A stretch of DNA of 64,000 nt from assembly GCA_964527735.1 (NCBI GenBank), contig CAZGPG010000005.1:62001-126000 (forward strand), written 5' to 3'. This document shows positions 7,891-16,937 of the stretch, one piece after another. This stretch comes from JBEBVQ01 sp964527735. Lineage in GTDB: Bacteria > Bacteroidota > Bacteroidia > Chitinophagales > Chitinophagaceae. Within the stretch, counting starts at the first letter, position 1, and each line of letters starts with the position of its first letter. Made by a program: the position numbers and the translations under genes. The notes under the pieces are model-generated. The model made no database searches. It was not told the origin of the DNA and saw only the letters and a program-made list of their open reading frames with translations.

Positions 7891-9078
7891 ATGAAAAAAG
7901 TAGTATTGGCATATAGCGGAGGGCTTGATACCACGTATTGTGCGGTGTATCTCGGTAAAACACCGGGCTGTGAAATACATGCTGTAACAGTGCAAACCGG
8001 CGGATTCAGCGATGAAGAGCTGGCGCATATCCGCGAACGGGCTTTTGCACTTGGCATTGCTTCGTTTGAGGTGATTGATGTTACGCAGCACTACTATGAG
8101 CAGTGTATCCGTTACCTGATCTATGGTAATGTGCTGAAGAATAACGTGTATCCGCTGAGTGTAAGCGCTGAAAGGATGGTACAAGCCGTTGCCATTGCGC
8201 AATATGCGCAGCAGATCAACGCAGATGCTGTAGCGCATGGCAGTACCGGCGCCGGTAATGACCAGGTGCGGTTCGATATGGTTTTCCAGAGTATGCTGCC
8301 TGGTGTGGAAATCATTACTCCAATACGGGATAATAAACTGAGCCGTGAGGCAGAGATCGCTTTCCTGAAAGAGCAGGGTATTGGTATGGATTTTGCCAAA
8401 GCAACGTATAGCATTAACAAAGGACTCTGGGGTACATCGGTAGGCGGGAAGGAAACGCTTACAAGTGATGGATATTTGCCGGAGGAGGCATGGCCAACGC
8501 CGGTGTCCGAAAGGGAAGATCGTTCGCTGACACTTCGTTTTGAGCGGGGTGAGCTTACCGCCATCGACGAAGCATCACTGGATCCGGTTGCTGCTATTCA
8601 AAAACTGCAGCAGATCGCACAGCCTTATGGCATTGGCCGGGATATTCATGTTGGGGATACGATTATCGGCATTAAAGGCCGGGTCGGATTTGAAGCAGCA
8701 GCCCCGCTGATCATCATTAAAGCGCATCATTTGCTGGAGAAGCATACGCTTACCAAATGGCAGCTCTACTGGAAAGATCAGCTGAGCGACTGGTATGGCA
8801 ACTGGCTGCATGAGGGAATGATGCTCGACCCCACCATGCGGAATGTCGAGAAGTTTCTTGAAGACACTCAGCAGACAGTTTCCGGTGATGTGTTTGTGAC
8901 GCTGCATCCATATCGTTTTACCGTTACCGGTATCCGTTCGGAGCATGATCTGATGAGCAGTCAATTCGGCGCCTACGGCGAAATGAACAACGGGTGGACT
9001 GGTGATGATGTGAAAGGATTTGCCAAAATTTTTGGCAACCAGGTATCCATATACCATTCAATAAATAACACCCCGTAG
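7891..9078 (+). CDS. argG: Argininosuccinate synthase
   Basis: A 395-residue cytosolic enzyme joining citrulline and aspartate with ATP to give argininosuccinate. The PP-loop AYSGGLDT sits at residues 7-14. Other conserved stretches are VAHGSTGAGNDQVRFD (substrate and ATP contacts), ITPIRDNKLSREAEI and YSINKGLWGTSVGG. The length is normal. It is second in the operon, unlike many bacteria where argG pairs with argH. The last codons (Asn-Thr-Pro-stop) fall inside a 70-bp perfect palindrome at 9069-9138 that also fills most of the gap to argC. Confidence 0.97.
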   Translation: MKKVVLAYSGGLDTTYCAVYLGKTPGCEIHAVTVQTGGFSDEELAHIRERAFALGIASFEVIDVTQHYYEQCIRYLIYGNVLKNNVYPLSVSAERMVQAVAIAQYAQQINADAVAHGSTGAGNDQVRFDMVFQSMLPGVEIITPIRDNKLSREAEIAFLKEQGIGMDFAKATYSINKGLWGTSVGGKETLTSDGYLPEEAWPTPVSEREDRSLTLRFERGELTAIDEASLDPVAAIQKLQQIAQPYGIGRDIHVGDTIIGIKGRVGFEAAAPLIIIKAHHLLEKHTLTKWQLYWKDQLSDWYGNWLHEGMMLDPTMRNVEKFLEDTQQTVSGDVFVTLHPYRFTVTGIRSEHDLMSSQFGAYGEMNNGWTGDDVKGFAKIFGNQVSIYHSINNTP

Positions 9079-9138
9079 AGACGTTGCCTGTAGAGACGTT
9101 GCATGCAACGTCTCTACAGGCAACGTCTCTACGGGGTG
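9069..9138. repeat. 70-bp perfect palindrome of the GTAGAGACG family, spanning the argG stop
   Basis: The two 35-bp arms are exactly complementary around GCATGC (centre 9103/9104), with no loop. Each arm holds two nested GTAGAGACGTTGC units. The outermost bases CACCCC are argG codons and are mirrored as GGGGTG on the argC side. The argG stop TAG (9076-9078) is part of the first GTAGAGACG unit. In RNA it would form a very strong hairpin between argG and argC within the operon. There is no T-tract, so it may act in RNA stability or partial termination. Confidence 0.9.
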
Positions 9139-9154
9139 AGTATAAAAATAAACC

Positions 9155-10138
9155 ATGACAAAAAAAATTAAAACAGGCATTATCGGCAGCGCCGGATATA
9201 CCGGCGGTGAGATGATCCGTTTATTATTAAATCATCCGGAGACAGAAATCCTGTTTGTACATAGTCGCAGCCATGCTGGGCATCCGGTACATCAGGTGCA
9301 CAAAGACCTTCTTGGCGATACGGATTTGTCGTTTACAGATCAGCTGCGGCATGATGTGGATGTGCTTTTCTTGTGTGTAGGACATGGTGAGGCGCGGACT
9401 TTCATGGAGCAGCATTCCATTCCGGAATCTGTGCGGATCATTGATCTATCCCAGGATTTTCGTCTGGACGCGAATAATGCCATTGGAGCGCGCAGTTTTG
9501 TTTACGGATTACCGGAGTATAACCGGGATGGGATAAGGAATGCGCACAATGTTGCTAATCCCGGTTGCTTTGCTACAGCGATTCAATTAGCGCTGCTGCC
9601 GCTTGGCAGTGCAGGATTCCTTTCGCAGGAGGTGCATGTTACCGGCATCACCGGCGCTACAGGCGCGGGACAAAAGCTGCAGGCCAGTTCTCATTTCTCC
9701 TGGCGGGCCAGTAATGTTCAGGCTTATAAATCACTCGCTCACCAGCATACCGGAGAAGTGATGCAAACCTTGCAGCATATGCAAACCGATGCAGGGCCGG
9801 TATTGTTTATGCCATGGCGCGGAGATTTCCCGCGCGGTATTTATATCTCTGCGTACACCCGTTGTGATCTTTCCCCGGAGGAGGCATACCAGCTTTATGA
9901 AGCATATTACGACACACATCCTTTTACACGGGTTAGCCGCCTGCCAACGGACCTAAAGCAGGTAGTGAATACCAACAAATGCCTGCTGCATCTCGAATAT
10001 GCAGAGGGCCGCCTGATTATTCACTCGGCAATCGACAATCTCCTGAAAGGCGCTTCCGGGCAGGCGGTGCAGAATATGAACCTGATGTTTGGTCTTGCGG
10101 AGGACGCCGGACTTAAACTGAAATCCATTGTTTTCTGA
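9155..10138 (+). CDS. argC: N-acyl-gamma-glutamyl-phosphate reductase
   Basis: A 327-residue NADPH-dependent enzyme reducing N-acylglutamyl phosphate to the semialdehyde. The Rossmann start is TGIIGSAGYTGGEMIRLLL (residues 7-25). The catalytic Cys is in NPGCFATAIQLALLPL at about 136-151, and ITGATGAGQKLQASSHFSWR lies further on. Length and motifs are typical. It sits between argG and argD in the operon, 76 bp after argG with the palindrome between. The ATG at 9155 follows an A-rich stretch. Confidence 0.97.
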   Translation: MTKKIKTGIIGSAGYTGGEMIRLLLNHPETEILFVHSRSHAGHPVHQVHKDLLGDTDLSFTDQLRHDVDVLFLCVGHGEARTFMEQHSIPESVRIIDLSQDFRLDANNAIGARSFVYGLPEYNRDGIRNAHNVANPGCFATAIQLALLPLGSAGFLSQEVHVTGITGATGAGQKLQASSHFSWRASNVQAYKSLAHQHTGEVMQTLQHMQTDAGPVLFMPWRGDFPRGIYISAYTRCDLSPEEAYQLYEAYYDTHPFTRVSRLPTDLKQVVNTNKCLLHLEYAEGRLIIHSAIDNLLKGASGQAVQNMNLMFGLAEDAGLKLKSIVF

Positions 10139-10164
10139 TACCTGGCTGATTTAAAAACGAAGTA

Positions 10165-10195
10165 CATTTTCAAATCTTTAAATTTTCAAATTCCC
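10165..10195. repeat. AATTTTCAAATTCCC-type short repeat abutting the argD start
   Basis: Two copies of the AT-rich unit (ATTTTCAAAT at 10166-10175, AATTTTCAAATTCCC at 10181-10195) fill the end of the argC-argD gap. They end exactly at the argD ATG (10196). The same unit, in either orientation, recurs near 7803, 14219, 25917 and 41901. Confidence 0.65.
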
Positions 10196-11314
10196 ATGCC
10201 ACTATTCGACGTATATCCCATAAACGACATTACTATTGCAAGAGGCCAGGGATCATACATATGGGATGATCAGGGACAACAATATCTCGACTTTTACGGA
10301 GGTCATGCCGTGATATCCATCGGCCATACACATCCGCATTATGTAGCGCGCATTACGGAGCAGCTCAACCGGATCGGTTTTTACTCAAACTCGATTAAAA
10401 TACCTATCCAGGAAGAACTGGCAGACAAACTTGGAGCGTTATCGGGAAGGGGAGCATACCAGTTGTTCTTGTGTAACTCCGGCGCCGAAGCCAACGAGAA
10501 TGCGCTGAAACTGGCGTCATTTCACACTGGCCGGAAGAAGATCGTAGCTTTTTCAAAAGCGTTTCATGGCCGCACATCTCTTGCGGTAGCGGCCACGGAT
10601 AACAAGGGGATTGTAGCGCCCGTAAATGAAACAGAGCATATTGTTTTCCTTCCGTATAATGATACCGATGCGCTGAAGGAATATTTTGATGCGCACGGTA
10701 ATGAGATCGCCGGTGTTATCGTTGAAGCTATTCAGGGAGTAGGAGGGATCAATATCGCCACAGACAGCTTCCTGCAGCAAATACGGACACTATGCGATCT
10801 GCATCAGGCCGTCTTTATAGCGGATGAGGTGCAGTGCGGATATGGGCGTACCGGCAAGTTCTTTGCGTCAGATCATGCCGGCGTGTCAGCAGATATATAC
10901 ACAATGGCTAAAGGTATGGGTAACGGATTCCCGGTCGGGGGGGTATTGATTGCCCCGCACATTCATCCTAAACACGGCATGCTGGGTACCACGTTCGGGG
11001 GCAACCATCTGGCTTGTGCAGCGGCATTGGCTGTATTGGAAGTAATGGAGCAGGAAAAGCTGATGGATCATGCTGCTTCCGAAGGAGCGTATCTGTTGCA
11101 GCAACTATCGGCCATTTCAGGTATTCAGCAGGTGCGCGGAAAGGGGTTGATGATCGGGTTTAATGCGCATAAAGAATTGCGGACAAAGCTGCTCAACGCA
11201 CATAGCATATTCACCGGTGCGGCGGGCGCCGATGTGGTGCGCCTGCTTCCTGCGTTGAATATTGGCCGGCAGGAATCCGATATGCTTTTGAATGCGATCA
11301 GGCATGAATTGTGA
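10196..11314 (+). CDS. argD: N-acylornithine aminotransferase
   Basis: A 372-residue class III PLP aminotransferase converting N-acylglutamate semialdehyde to N-acylornithine using glutamate. Motifs seen are FYGGHAVISIGHTHP, the cofactor-phosphate region CNSGAEANENALKLA, ADEVQCGYGRTGKFF with the PLP-ring Asp, and the Schiff-base Lys in YTMAKGMGNGFPVGG (about residue 239). GTTFGGNHLACAAALAV closes the active site of the partner subunit. The length is slightly short but normal for Bacteroidota ArgD. The start is fixed by MPLFDVYPINDI, directly after an AT-rich repeat. Confidence 0.96.
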   Translation: MPLFDVYPINDITIARGQGSYIWDDQGQQYLDFYGGHAVISIGHTHPHYVARITEQLNRIGFYSNSIKIPIQEELADKLGALSGRGAYQLFLCNSGAEANENALKLASFHTGRKKIVAFSKAFHGRTSLAVAATDNKGIVAPVNETEHIVFLPYNDTDALKEYFDAHGNEIAGVIVEAIQGVGGINIATDSFLQQIRTLCDLHQAVFIADEVQCGYGRTGKFFASDHAGVSADIYTMAKGMGNGFPVGGVLIAPHIHPKHGMLGTTFGGNHLACAAALAVLEVMEQEKLMDHAASEGAYLLQQLSAISGIQQVRGKGLMIGFNAHKELRTKLLNAHSIFTGAAGADVVRLLPALNIGRQESDMLLNAIRHEL

Positions 11315-11416
11315 TGACGTAGGGCCAATCCTGCGTGATTGCCCATTGCGTGATTACCCGCACTGGCCCGCAACGATGTGTTTTTGAATTATTTACCGGA
11401 ATAACAGACTATAAAA

Positions 11417-12373
11417 ATGAAACAGTTTCTTTCTGCGCACGATGTACATTCGATAAACGACCTTGTAAACAAGGCGCTGGTCTATAAAGCGGATCCGTAC
11501 CGGGATAAGGACCGTGGCGCCGGTAAGCGTGTGGGCATGTTGTTCCTCAACCCTTCCCTGCGTACCCGGCTCAGTACACAGATAGCCGCGCGTAATCTGG
11601 GAATGGAACCGGTTGTATTTAACCTCTCGCAGGAAGGCTGGCAGCTTGAGCTTGAAGAAGGCGCCGTGATGAATGGCGCTACAGTAGAACATATTAAGGA
11701 TGCTGCTCCGGTGCTGGGCGCATATTTCGATATACTTTGTGTACGTACATTTCCGGAGCTGAAAGACAGAGATGCAGATTACCGCGAACGGATGATCAAC
11801 AGCCTGGTGCGCTATGCAGGTATTCCGGTGGTGAGCCTGGAGAGCGCTACATTACATCCGCTTCAGAGCCTTGCTGACATCGTCACAATAAGTGAACATT
11901 TGCCGGTGCAGCGTAAACCCAAGGTGGTACTTGCATGGGCGCCGCATGTAAAAGCCCTGCCGCAGTGCGTGCCCAATTCTTTTGCGCAATGGGTGAATGC
12001 CTGGGATGCTGCCAATTTTGTGATCGCACACCCGGAGGGCTATGAGTTGGATGAGCAGTTTACCCAAGGTGCAGATATTACAACTGATCTGAGCTATGGA
12101 TTGCAGGGTGCAGATTTTGTCTATGTCAAGAACTGGAGTGCTTATCATAATTACGGAAAGGCGTTGTCTCAGGATGCTTCCTGGATGCTGACGCAGAAGC
12201 ATCTGGAGCAAACCAATAATGCACGGGTAATGCATTGCCTGCCGGTGCGGAGGAATGTGGAGCTGAGCGATGAGATACTGGATAGTCCTGCCAGCCTGGT
12301 GACACAGCAGGCCGGTAACCGTGTGTGGGCAGCCCAGGCTGTATTATCGGAAATATTAAATGCCGGTTTATGA
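11417..12373 (+). CDS. argF': N-acylornithine carbamoyltransferase (AOTCase/SOTCase type)
   Basis: A 318-residue transcarbamylase of the N-acylornithine branch. The carbamoyl-phosphate motif is FLNPSLRTRLSTQ (residues 43-55, with SLRTR). SATLHPLQSLADI and MHCLPVRRN (about 270-278) match the family. In place of an ornithine-type SMG loop it has the EGWQLELEEGAVMNG segment of N-acyl enzymes. At the position that separates the known enzymes (Glu92 in Xanthomonas AOTCase, Pro90 in Bacteroides SOTCase, from memory) this protein has Val90 (GATVEHI). Its acyl preference is therefore uncertain. The stop overlaps the argB start (ATGA). Confidence 0.93.
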   Translation: MKQFLSAHDVHSINDLVNKALVYKADPYRDKDRGAGKRVGMLFLNPSLRTRLSTQIAARNLGMEPVVFNLSQEGWQLELEEGAVMNGATVEHIKDAAPVLGAYFDILCVRTFPELKDRDADYRERMINSLVRYAGIPVVSLESATLHPLQSLADIVTISEHLPVQRKPKVVLAWAPHVKALPQCVPNSFAQWVNAWDAANFVIAHPEGYELDEQFTQGADITTDLSYGLQGADFVYVKNWSAYHNYGKALSQDASWMLTQKHLEQTNNARVMHCLPVRRNVELSDEILDSPASLVTQQAGNRVWAAQAVLSEILNAGL

Positions 12374-13155
12374 ATCAGTTGTTTGTCGTTAAGGTCGGAG
12401 GGAATGTTATTGATGACCCCCAGCGGTTGAGGCAATTCTTATACGATTTTGTTTCGCTGCCGGGTAGTAAAATATTAGTGCATGGCGGCGGTAAAATAGC
12501 AACAGAAACAGGCGACAGAATGGGTGTTGAGTCGGTGTATGTGGGTGGCCGCAGGGTTACTGATGCTGATACGCTTCGCCTGGTGACGATGGTGTACGGT
12601 GGTTTGGTAAATAAAGAAATTGTAGTCGCATTACAGGCACAGGGCGCCAACGCAATTGGTCTTACCGGCGCCGATGGCAACCTGATGAAAGCGAAAAGAA
12701 GGCCGGTATCCGGGGTCGACTATGGCTATGTAGGGGATATGCAGCAGGGTGATGTCAATACGGATTTGCTGTCGGCTTTACTCGAAAGGAATCTGCTGCC
12801 GGTTTTGGCGCCGCTTACGCACGATGGCGCGGGGAGCATGCTTAATACCAATGCAGATACCATTGCGCAGGAAGTAGCTGTTGCAATGTCATCTGCATAT
12901 CAGGTGCAACTGATCTACTGCTTCGAAAAGCGGGGAGTACTCCGTAATCCGGAGGACGAAGCCTCGGTAATTCAGGATATTCGCAAGACTGATTTTGATC
13001 AACTGAAAACAGCCGGCGTAATCACCGGCGGCATGGTACCCAAGCTGGAGAATGCATTTGCTGCAATCAAAGAAGGTGTAGAAAAGGTGATCATCGGCCA
13101 GGCCGATGAAATCCGGACGCTTGCAGCCGGCGGCACAGGAACAAAAATTTTTTAA
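12370..13155 (+). CDS. argB: N-acylglutamate kinase
   Basis: A 261-residue amino-acid kinase family enzyme phosphorylating N-acylglutamate. The start MNQLFVVKVGGNVID at 12370 is chosen because it gives the family N-terminus VVKVGGN and overlaps the preceding stop as ATGA, implying translational coupling. An ATG further upstream would run into argF'. Other motifs are KILVHGGGKIATETG (substrate loop), NTNADTIAQEVAVAM and the C-terminal GGMVPKLENAFAAI. Lys8 and the glycine-rich loops are present. It lies unusually late in the operon, after argF'. Confidence 0.96.
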   Translation: MNQLFVVKVGGNVIDDPQRLRQFLYDFVSLPGSKILVHGGGKIATETGDRMGVESVYVGGRRVTDADTLRLVTMVYGGLVNKEIVVALQAQGANAIGLTGADGNLMKAKRRPVSGVDYGYVGDMQQGDVNTDLLSALLERNLLPVLAPLTHDGAGSMLNTNADTIAQEVAVAMSSAYQVQLIYCFEKRGVLRNPEDEASVIQDIRKTDFDQLKTAGVITGGMVPKLENAFAAIKEGVEKVIIGQADEIRTLAAGGTGTKIF

Positions 13156-13159
13156 ACGC

Positions 13160-14239
13160 ATGATCATGGAAAGGAATTACACTACTGCGGTAGAGCTGTT
13201 GAAACAGTTAATCTCTATCCCTTCTTTCAGCAGGGAGGAGCAGGGCACAGCTCAGTTGATACAGGGGTTTTTTCAGGGCAGGGGCATCCCGGCTTCCCGT
13301 TTGGAGAATAATGTGTGGGCGCGGAATAAATATTTTGATCCTGCATTGCCCACGCTGTTGCTTAACTCCCACCATGATACCGTGCGACCGGATAAGCAGT
13401 ACACTCTCGATCCGTTTAATCCAATTGTAAAAGATGGGAAACTCTATGGACTGGGTAGCAACGATGCAGGTGGCGGCCTTGTGGCGCTGCTTGCCGCCTT
13501 TCTGCATTTCTACGAGCAGAAGGACCTGAAGTACAATCTGGTATTTGCAGCGAGTGCAGAAGAGGAGATCTCCGGTGCAGGCGGGGTGCAGACGTTAATA
13601 CCAGCGTTAGGTAAGATCGACTGTGCGATTGTAGGCGAACCCACCCAGATGGAAATGGCAGTAGCCGAAAAGGGACTTCTGGTACTCGACTGTGCCGTGT
13701 CGGGGAAGGCCGGGCATGCCGCCAGAGAGGAAGGGGAGAATGCGATTTACAAAGCCATGCGGGATGTTGAGTGGTTTCGCACGTATCAGTTCCCCGAGCT
13801 ATCTCCTTTGCTCGGCCCGGTGAAAATGTCGGTGACGATGATCAATGCCGGCATTCAGCATAATATGGTTCCGGCGCTCTGTAACTTTACGGTTGATATA
13901 CGGGTGAATGAATGTTATACGCACGAAGCGATACTGGAATTTATTCGTACGCACGTTTCCTGTGAGATGACACCCCGTAGTATGCGGCTTCGTTCAACCG
14001 CTATTCCGGGAGACCATCCGCTTGTACAGGCAGGAGAAGTGGTGGGATTAAAGAGTTATGGCTCTGCCACGTTGTCGGATAAAGCATTGATGCCATTCCC
14101 CGCCCTGAAGATCGGCCCGGGAGATTCCGCCCGCAGCCATACGGCAGATGAATTTATTTACCTTGATGAGATACGCGGAGGCATTGAAACGTATATATCC
14201 CTGATCGAGCAATTAGAATTTGAAAATTTGGAGATTTGA
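13160..14239 (+). CDS. argE: M20 family deacylase, N-acylcitrulline/N-acylornithine deacetylase (ArgE-like)
   Basis: A zinc-dependent amidohydrolase of 359 residues from MIMERNYTT, or 357 if the second ATG at 13166 is used. Metal-site motifs are NSHHDTVRP, YGLGSNDAGGG (bridging Asp), the catalytic AASAEEEISG and VGEPTQME. A dimerisation insert follows. Because the cluster has an N-acylornithine carbamoyltransferase, the substrate is probably N-acylcitrulline, released as citrulline for ArgG (pathway inference). The last codons (LEFENLEI) are written in an AT-rich intergenic repeat that extends past the stop. Confidence 0.9.
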   Translation: MIMERNYTTAVELLKQLISIPSFSREEQGTAQLIQGFFQGRGIPASRLENNVWARNKYFDPALPTLLLNSHHDTVRPDKQYTLDPFNPIVKDGKLYGLGSNDAGGGLVALLAAFLHFYEQKDLKYNLVFAASAEEEISGAGGVQTLIPALGKIDCAIVGEPTQMEMAVAEKGLLVLDCAVSGKAGHAAREEGENAIYKAMRDVEWFRTYQFPELSPLLGPVKMSVTMINAGIQHNMVPALCNFTVDIRVNECYTHEAILEFIRTHVSCEMTPRSMRLRSTAIPGDHPLVQAGEVVGLKSYGSATLSDKALMPFPALKIGPGDSARSHTADEFIYLDEIRGGIETYISLIEQLEFENLEI

Positions 14240-14295
14240 AAATTTGAAAATGTCCGCAATTCATCATTCATAACTCATCATTCAAAACTCAATCC
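14217..14295. repeat. AT-rich short repeats spanning the argE stop and the argE-argH gap
   Basis: GAATTTGAAAATTTG is repeated in direct orientation over 14219-14251, covering the last six argE codons and its TGA. A second type, TTCATCATTCATAACTCATCATTCAAAACTCAA, lies at about 14260-14293 and resembles the arms of the inverted repeat at 36103-36169. Both look like members of dispersed intergenic families. No promoter or terminator is evident. Confidence 0.6.
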
Positions 14296-14299
14296 TGGC

Positions 14300-15619
14300 A
14301 TGAAGCTCTGGCAAAAAGATACCACCGTTACAGCAAAACAGATTGAAGATTTTACCGTCGGCAACGACCGGGATTTTGATCTCTTATTAGCGCCCTACGA
14401 TGTGCAGGGAACCCTGGCGCATGTGCAAATGCTGCACGAAGCGGGTCTGCTCACGCAAGAGGATCACCATGTTCTGAAGCGGGAACTGGAGCGGATATTA
14501 TCCGAAATCCGCTCTGGTGATTTTGCCATCGAACCGGAAGTGGAAGATATTCATTCCCAGATTGAGCTGATGCTCACCCGGAATGTGGGTGAGGCCGGCA
14601 AGAAAATACATACCGGGCGCAGCCGTAATGACCAGGTGGCGGTAGACATCAAGCTTTTCCTGCGCGATGAGCTACTGAAGATCAGGGATCAGGCAGCATC
14701 GTTGTTTGATATACTCACCAATCTCAGCGAGCAGCACCGGGAAGTGCTGATGCCCGGTTATACGCATTTGCAGGTGGCTATGCCGTCTTCCTTTGGTTTA
14801 TGGTTCGGCGCTTATGCCGAGAGCCTTTCCGATGATCTCGATGTGCTGGCAACTGCTTACCGGCTTGTGAATAAGAATCCGTTGGGGAGTGGCGCGGGTT
14901 ATGGTTCCTCTTTCCCGCTCAACCGGGCGCGTACTACCGGCCTGCTCGGTTTTGGGTCCATGCATTATAACTCTGTATATGCCCAGATGAGCAGAGGACG
15001 TACGGAGCATTCCGTTGCTGTAGCGCTGGCCGCCATCGGTGCAACGCTGGGTCGTTTGTCAATGGATGTGTGTTTGTATCTCAGCCAGAATTTTGATTTT
15101 ATCCGTTTCCCGGATACGCTTACTACCGGCAGCAGCATTATGCCGCACAAGAAAAACCCGGATCTGTTTGAGCTGATTCGCGGCAAATGCAGCCGCCTGC
15201 AGTCCCTGCCCAATGAGCTTACATTGCTGCGGCACAATCTGCCTTCCGGCTATCACCGGGACATGCAACTGACCAAAGAGATATTGTTCCCGGCATTGAA
15301 TGCAATGCATGACTGCCTTGATATTATGGCCTATGCGCTGCCCCAGATCACGGTGCGCAGGGATATTCTGAACGACAGTAAGTATCGCTATCTGTTTACC
15401 GTTGAGGCGATCAACCGGCTTGTAACAGATGGTGTCCCATTCCGGGAAGCGTACCGGGAAGTGGGTAATGCGGTAGCCGCAGGCAGTTTTTCGTATGATG
15501 GGTTTGATCCGAAAGGTCATACGCACGAGGGGAGTATGGGCAATCTTTGTACGGAAACTGTCCGGGAAGCGTTTCTGAAAGTCTTATCGCGTTTTGAGAC
15601 GGCTACCGGACAAGTGTGA
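14300..15619 (+). CDS. argH: Argininosuccinate lyase
   Basis: A 439-residue enzyme of the fumarase/aspartase superfamily that splits argininosuccinate to arginine and fumarate. It shows HSQIELMLTRNVGEAGKKIHTGRSRNDQ (in part), PGYTHLQVAMP with the catalytic His, and the superfamily signature GSSIMPHKKNPD (about residues 277-288). The signature has HKK in place of the common QKR. It is the last gene of the arginine operon. Its final 17 bp overlap the end of the convergent helicase gene, so no separate terminator fits between them. Confidence 0.96.
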   Translation: MKLWQKDTTVTAKQIEDFTVGNDRDFDLLLAPYDVQGTLAHVQMLHEAGLLTQEDHHVLKRELERILSEIRSGDFAIEPEVEDIHSQIELMLTRNVGEAGKKIHTGRSRNDQVAVDIKLFLRDELLKIRDQAASLFDILTNLSEQHREVLMPGYTHLQVAMPSSFGLWFGAYAESLSDDLDVLATAYRLVNKNPLGSGAGYGSSFPLNRARTTGLLGFGSMHYNSVYAQMSRGRTEHSVAVALAAIGATLGRLSMDVCLYLSQNFDFIRFPDTLTTGSSIMPHKKNPDLFELIRGKCSRLQSLPNELTLLRHNLPSGYHRDMQLTKEILFPALNAMHDCLDIMAYALPQITVRRDILNDSKYRYLFTVEAINRLVTDGVPFREAYREVGNAVAAGSFSYDGFDPKGHTHEGSMGNLCTETVREAFLKVLSRFETATGQV

Positions 15620-16937
15620 TTTTATATACGCTCCCTTTCATTTTTTCGTTTAGTGTCCTTTCAAGCAGCGACCGGGATTTATCTTTCTTTACCGCTGCAT
15701 AAGCGCATTGATCTTTGATTTCAATCGTGCCAAGCTCGTCTTTTGCCAATCCTCCTGCTTTCATAAAAAATCCGGCAATGTCTCCCTTGCTGATTTTATT
15801 CTTCCTGCCGCCGCTTATGCGGAGGGTTACCCACGACGGGGCGGGCGGGAGTGGGGCATCTTCTTCGGGTAGGGATATGATTTCAGGTTGCGGAGATATA
15901 TAGCCGGGGATTGTTTCACTTTCGTGCAGCATTAGCCAGACCGTCCCTTCGGCAAACATACGTGCCGTCCGTCCGTTCCGGTGTACGAAGTCTTCCTGCG
16001 TGTGTGGCAGATGGTAATGAATGACGTGCTGCACTTCCGGTATGTCCAGTCCCCGGCCTGCCAGGTCGGTGGTTACGAGGAAATGCACACTGCCGTTCCG
16101 GAACCGCGCCAGGGTGAGCTCACGGGTCTCCTGATCCATACCGCCGTGAAATGCAGCACATGTGATGCCCTCCTTATGCAGCAGCCCGGCTGTGCGCTCT
16201 ACTGCTTCCCGGTGATTGCAGAAGATCAGTGCCGATTGGTTGCCTGTATAACAGAGCAATCGTGTCAGTGTCGGTATCTTGTCTTTTGCCGGAGATTGTA
16301 CGAGTTGCAGTTTAAGACGGTTGTCTTCTGTATTGCTTTCCTCTCGTTTCCCGGTAAAATCGAGCACCCGGGGATCAGAGATCCCGGTGAAAGCCGGTAT
16401 TTCTTTCGGGCTGGTAGCCGATATAAGTATGCGTTGGCGCACACCTGGCAGCGAGCGGATGATATAAGAAAGCTCTTCTTCAAAGCCCAGGGCCAGTAAT
16501 TTATCAAACTCATCCAGTACAATAGTATGTATTGTTTTTGTGCTGAAAGTTTCCCGCGAAATATGGTCTATGATCCGGCCGGGCGTGCCAATCAGCAGTG
16601 CGGGCGGCTCCAGGAGCTTCCCTTTGTCAGACGCCAGGTCGCGGCCCCCGTAAAAGCTGCTGACCTTCCAGCCGGTATTCATCTTCCGCCATACCTCTTC
16701 CGTTTGCAGCGCCAGCTCCCGCGATGGGGTCAGTACCAGTATCTGTACACCTGTTTGTTCCGCTTCAAGCAGTCCCACAAGCGGTGGCAGATAAGCCAAT
16801 GTCTTGCCTGTGCCCGTTGGCGCCAGGAGGGTCACATCTTTTCTGTCCGGGATGAGACGGTGCGCGGCTTGCTGCATCTCATTCCAGGATTCAAATCCTA
16901 ACTGTGTGCGTAACCGATTAAAATCTATCCCGGCCAT
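15603..16937 (-). CDS. DEAD-box RNA helicase with DbpA-type RNA-binding domain
   Basis: A 444-residue ATP-dependent RNA helicase. Helicase core motifs are LAPTGTGKTLAYLPPL (motif I), PSRELALQ (Ia), TPGRIID (Ib), LDEFDKLL (motif II, DEFD rather than DEAD), SATSP (III), TDLAGRGLDIPEV (V) and HRNGRTARM (VI). Residues from about 370 form a compact DbpA/CsdA-like RNA-binding domain (WVTLRISGGRKNKISKGDI to the end). DbpA homologues act on 23S rRNA during 50S assembly, and the same role here is inference. The gene overlaps argH at the 3' end. Confidence 0.93.
   Translation of the reverse strand: MAGIDFNRLRTQLGFESWNEMQQAAHRLIPDRKDVTLLAPTGTGKTLAYLPPLVGLLEAEQTGVQILVLTPSRELALQTEEVWRKMNTGWKVSSFYGGRDLASDKGKLLEPPALLIGTPGRIIDHISRETFSTKTIHTIVLDEFDKLLALGFEEELSYIIRSLPGVRQRILISATSPKEIPAFTGISDPRVLDFTGKREESNTEDNRLKLQLVQSPAKDKIPTLTRLLCYTGNQSALIFCNHREAVERTAGLLHKEGITCAAFHGGMDQETRELTLARFRNGSVHFLVTTDLAGRGLDIPEVQHVIHYHLPHTQEDFVHRNGRTARMFAEGTVWLMLHESETIPGYISPQPEIISLPEEDAPLPPAPSWVTLRISGGRKNKISKGDIAGFFMKAGGLAKDELGTIEIKDQCAYAAVKKDKSRSLLERTLNEKMKGSVYKITLVR

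Noticed and set aside
9069..9138. Palindrome as an insertion sequence or MITE with target duplications
   Set aside because: No transposase, no direct target-site duplications, and the flanks are mirrored instead of duplicated. Kept as a repeat, not a mobile element.
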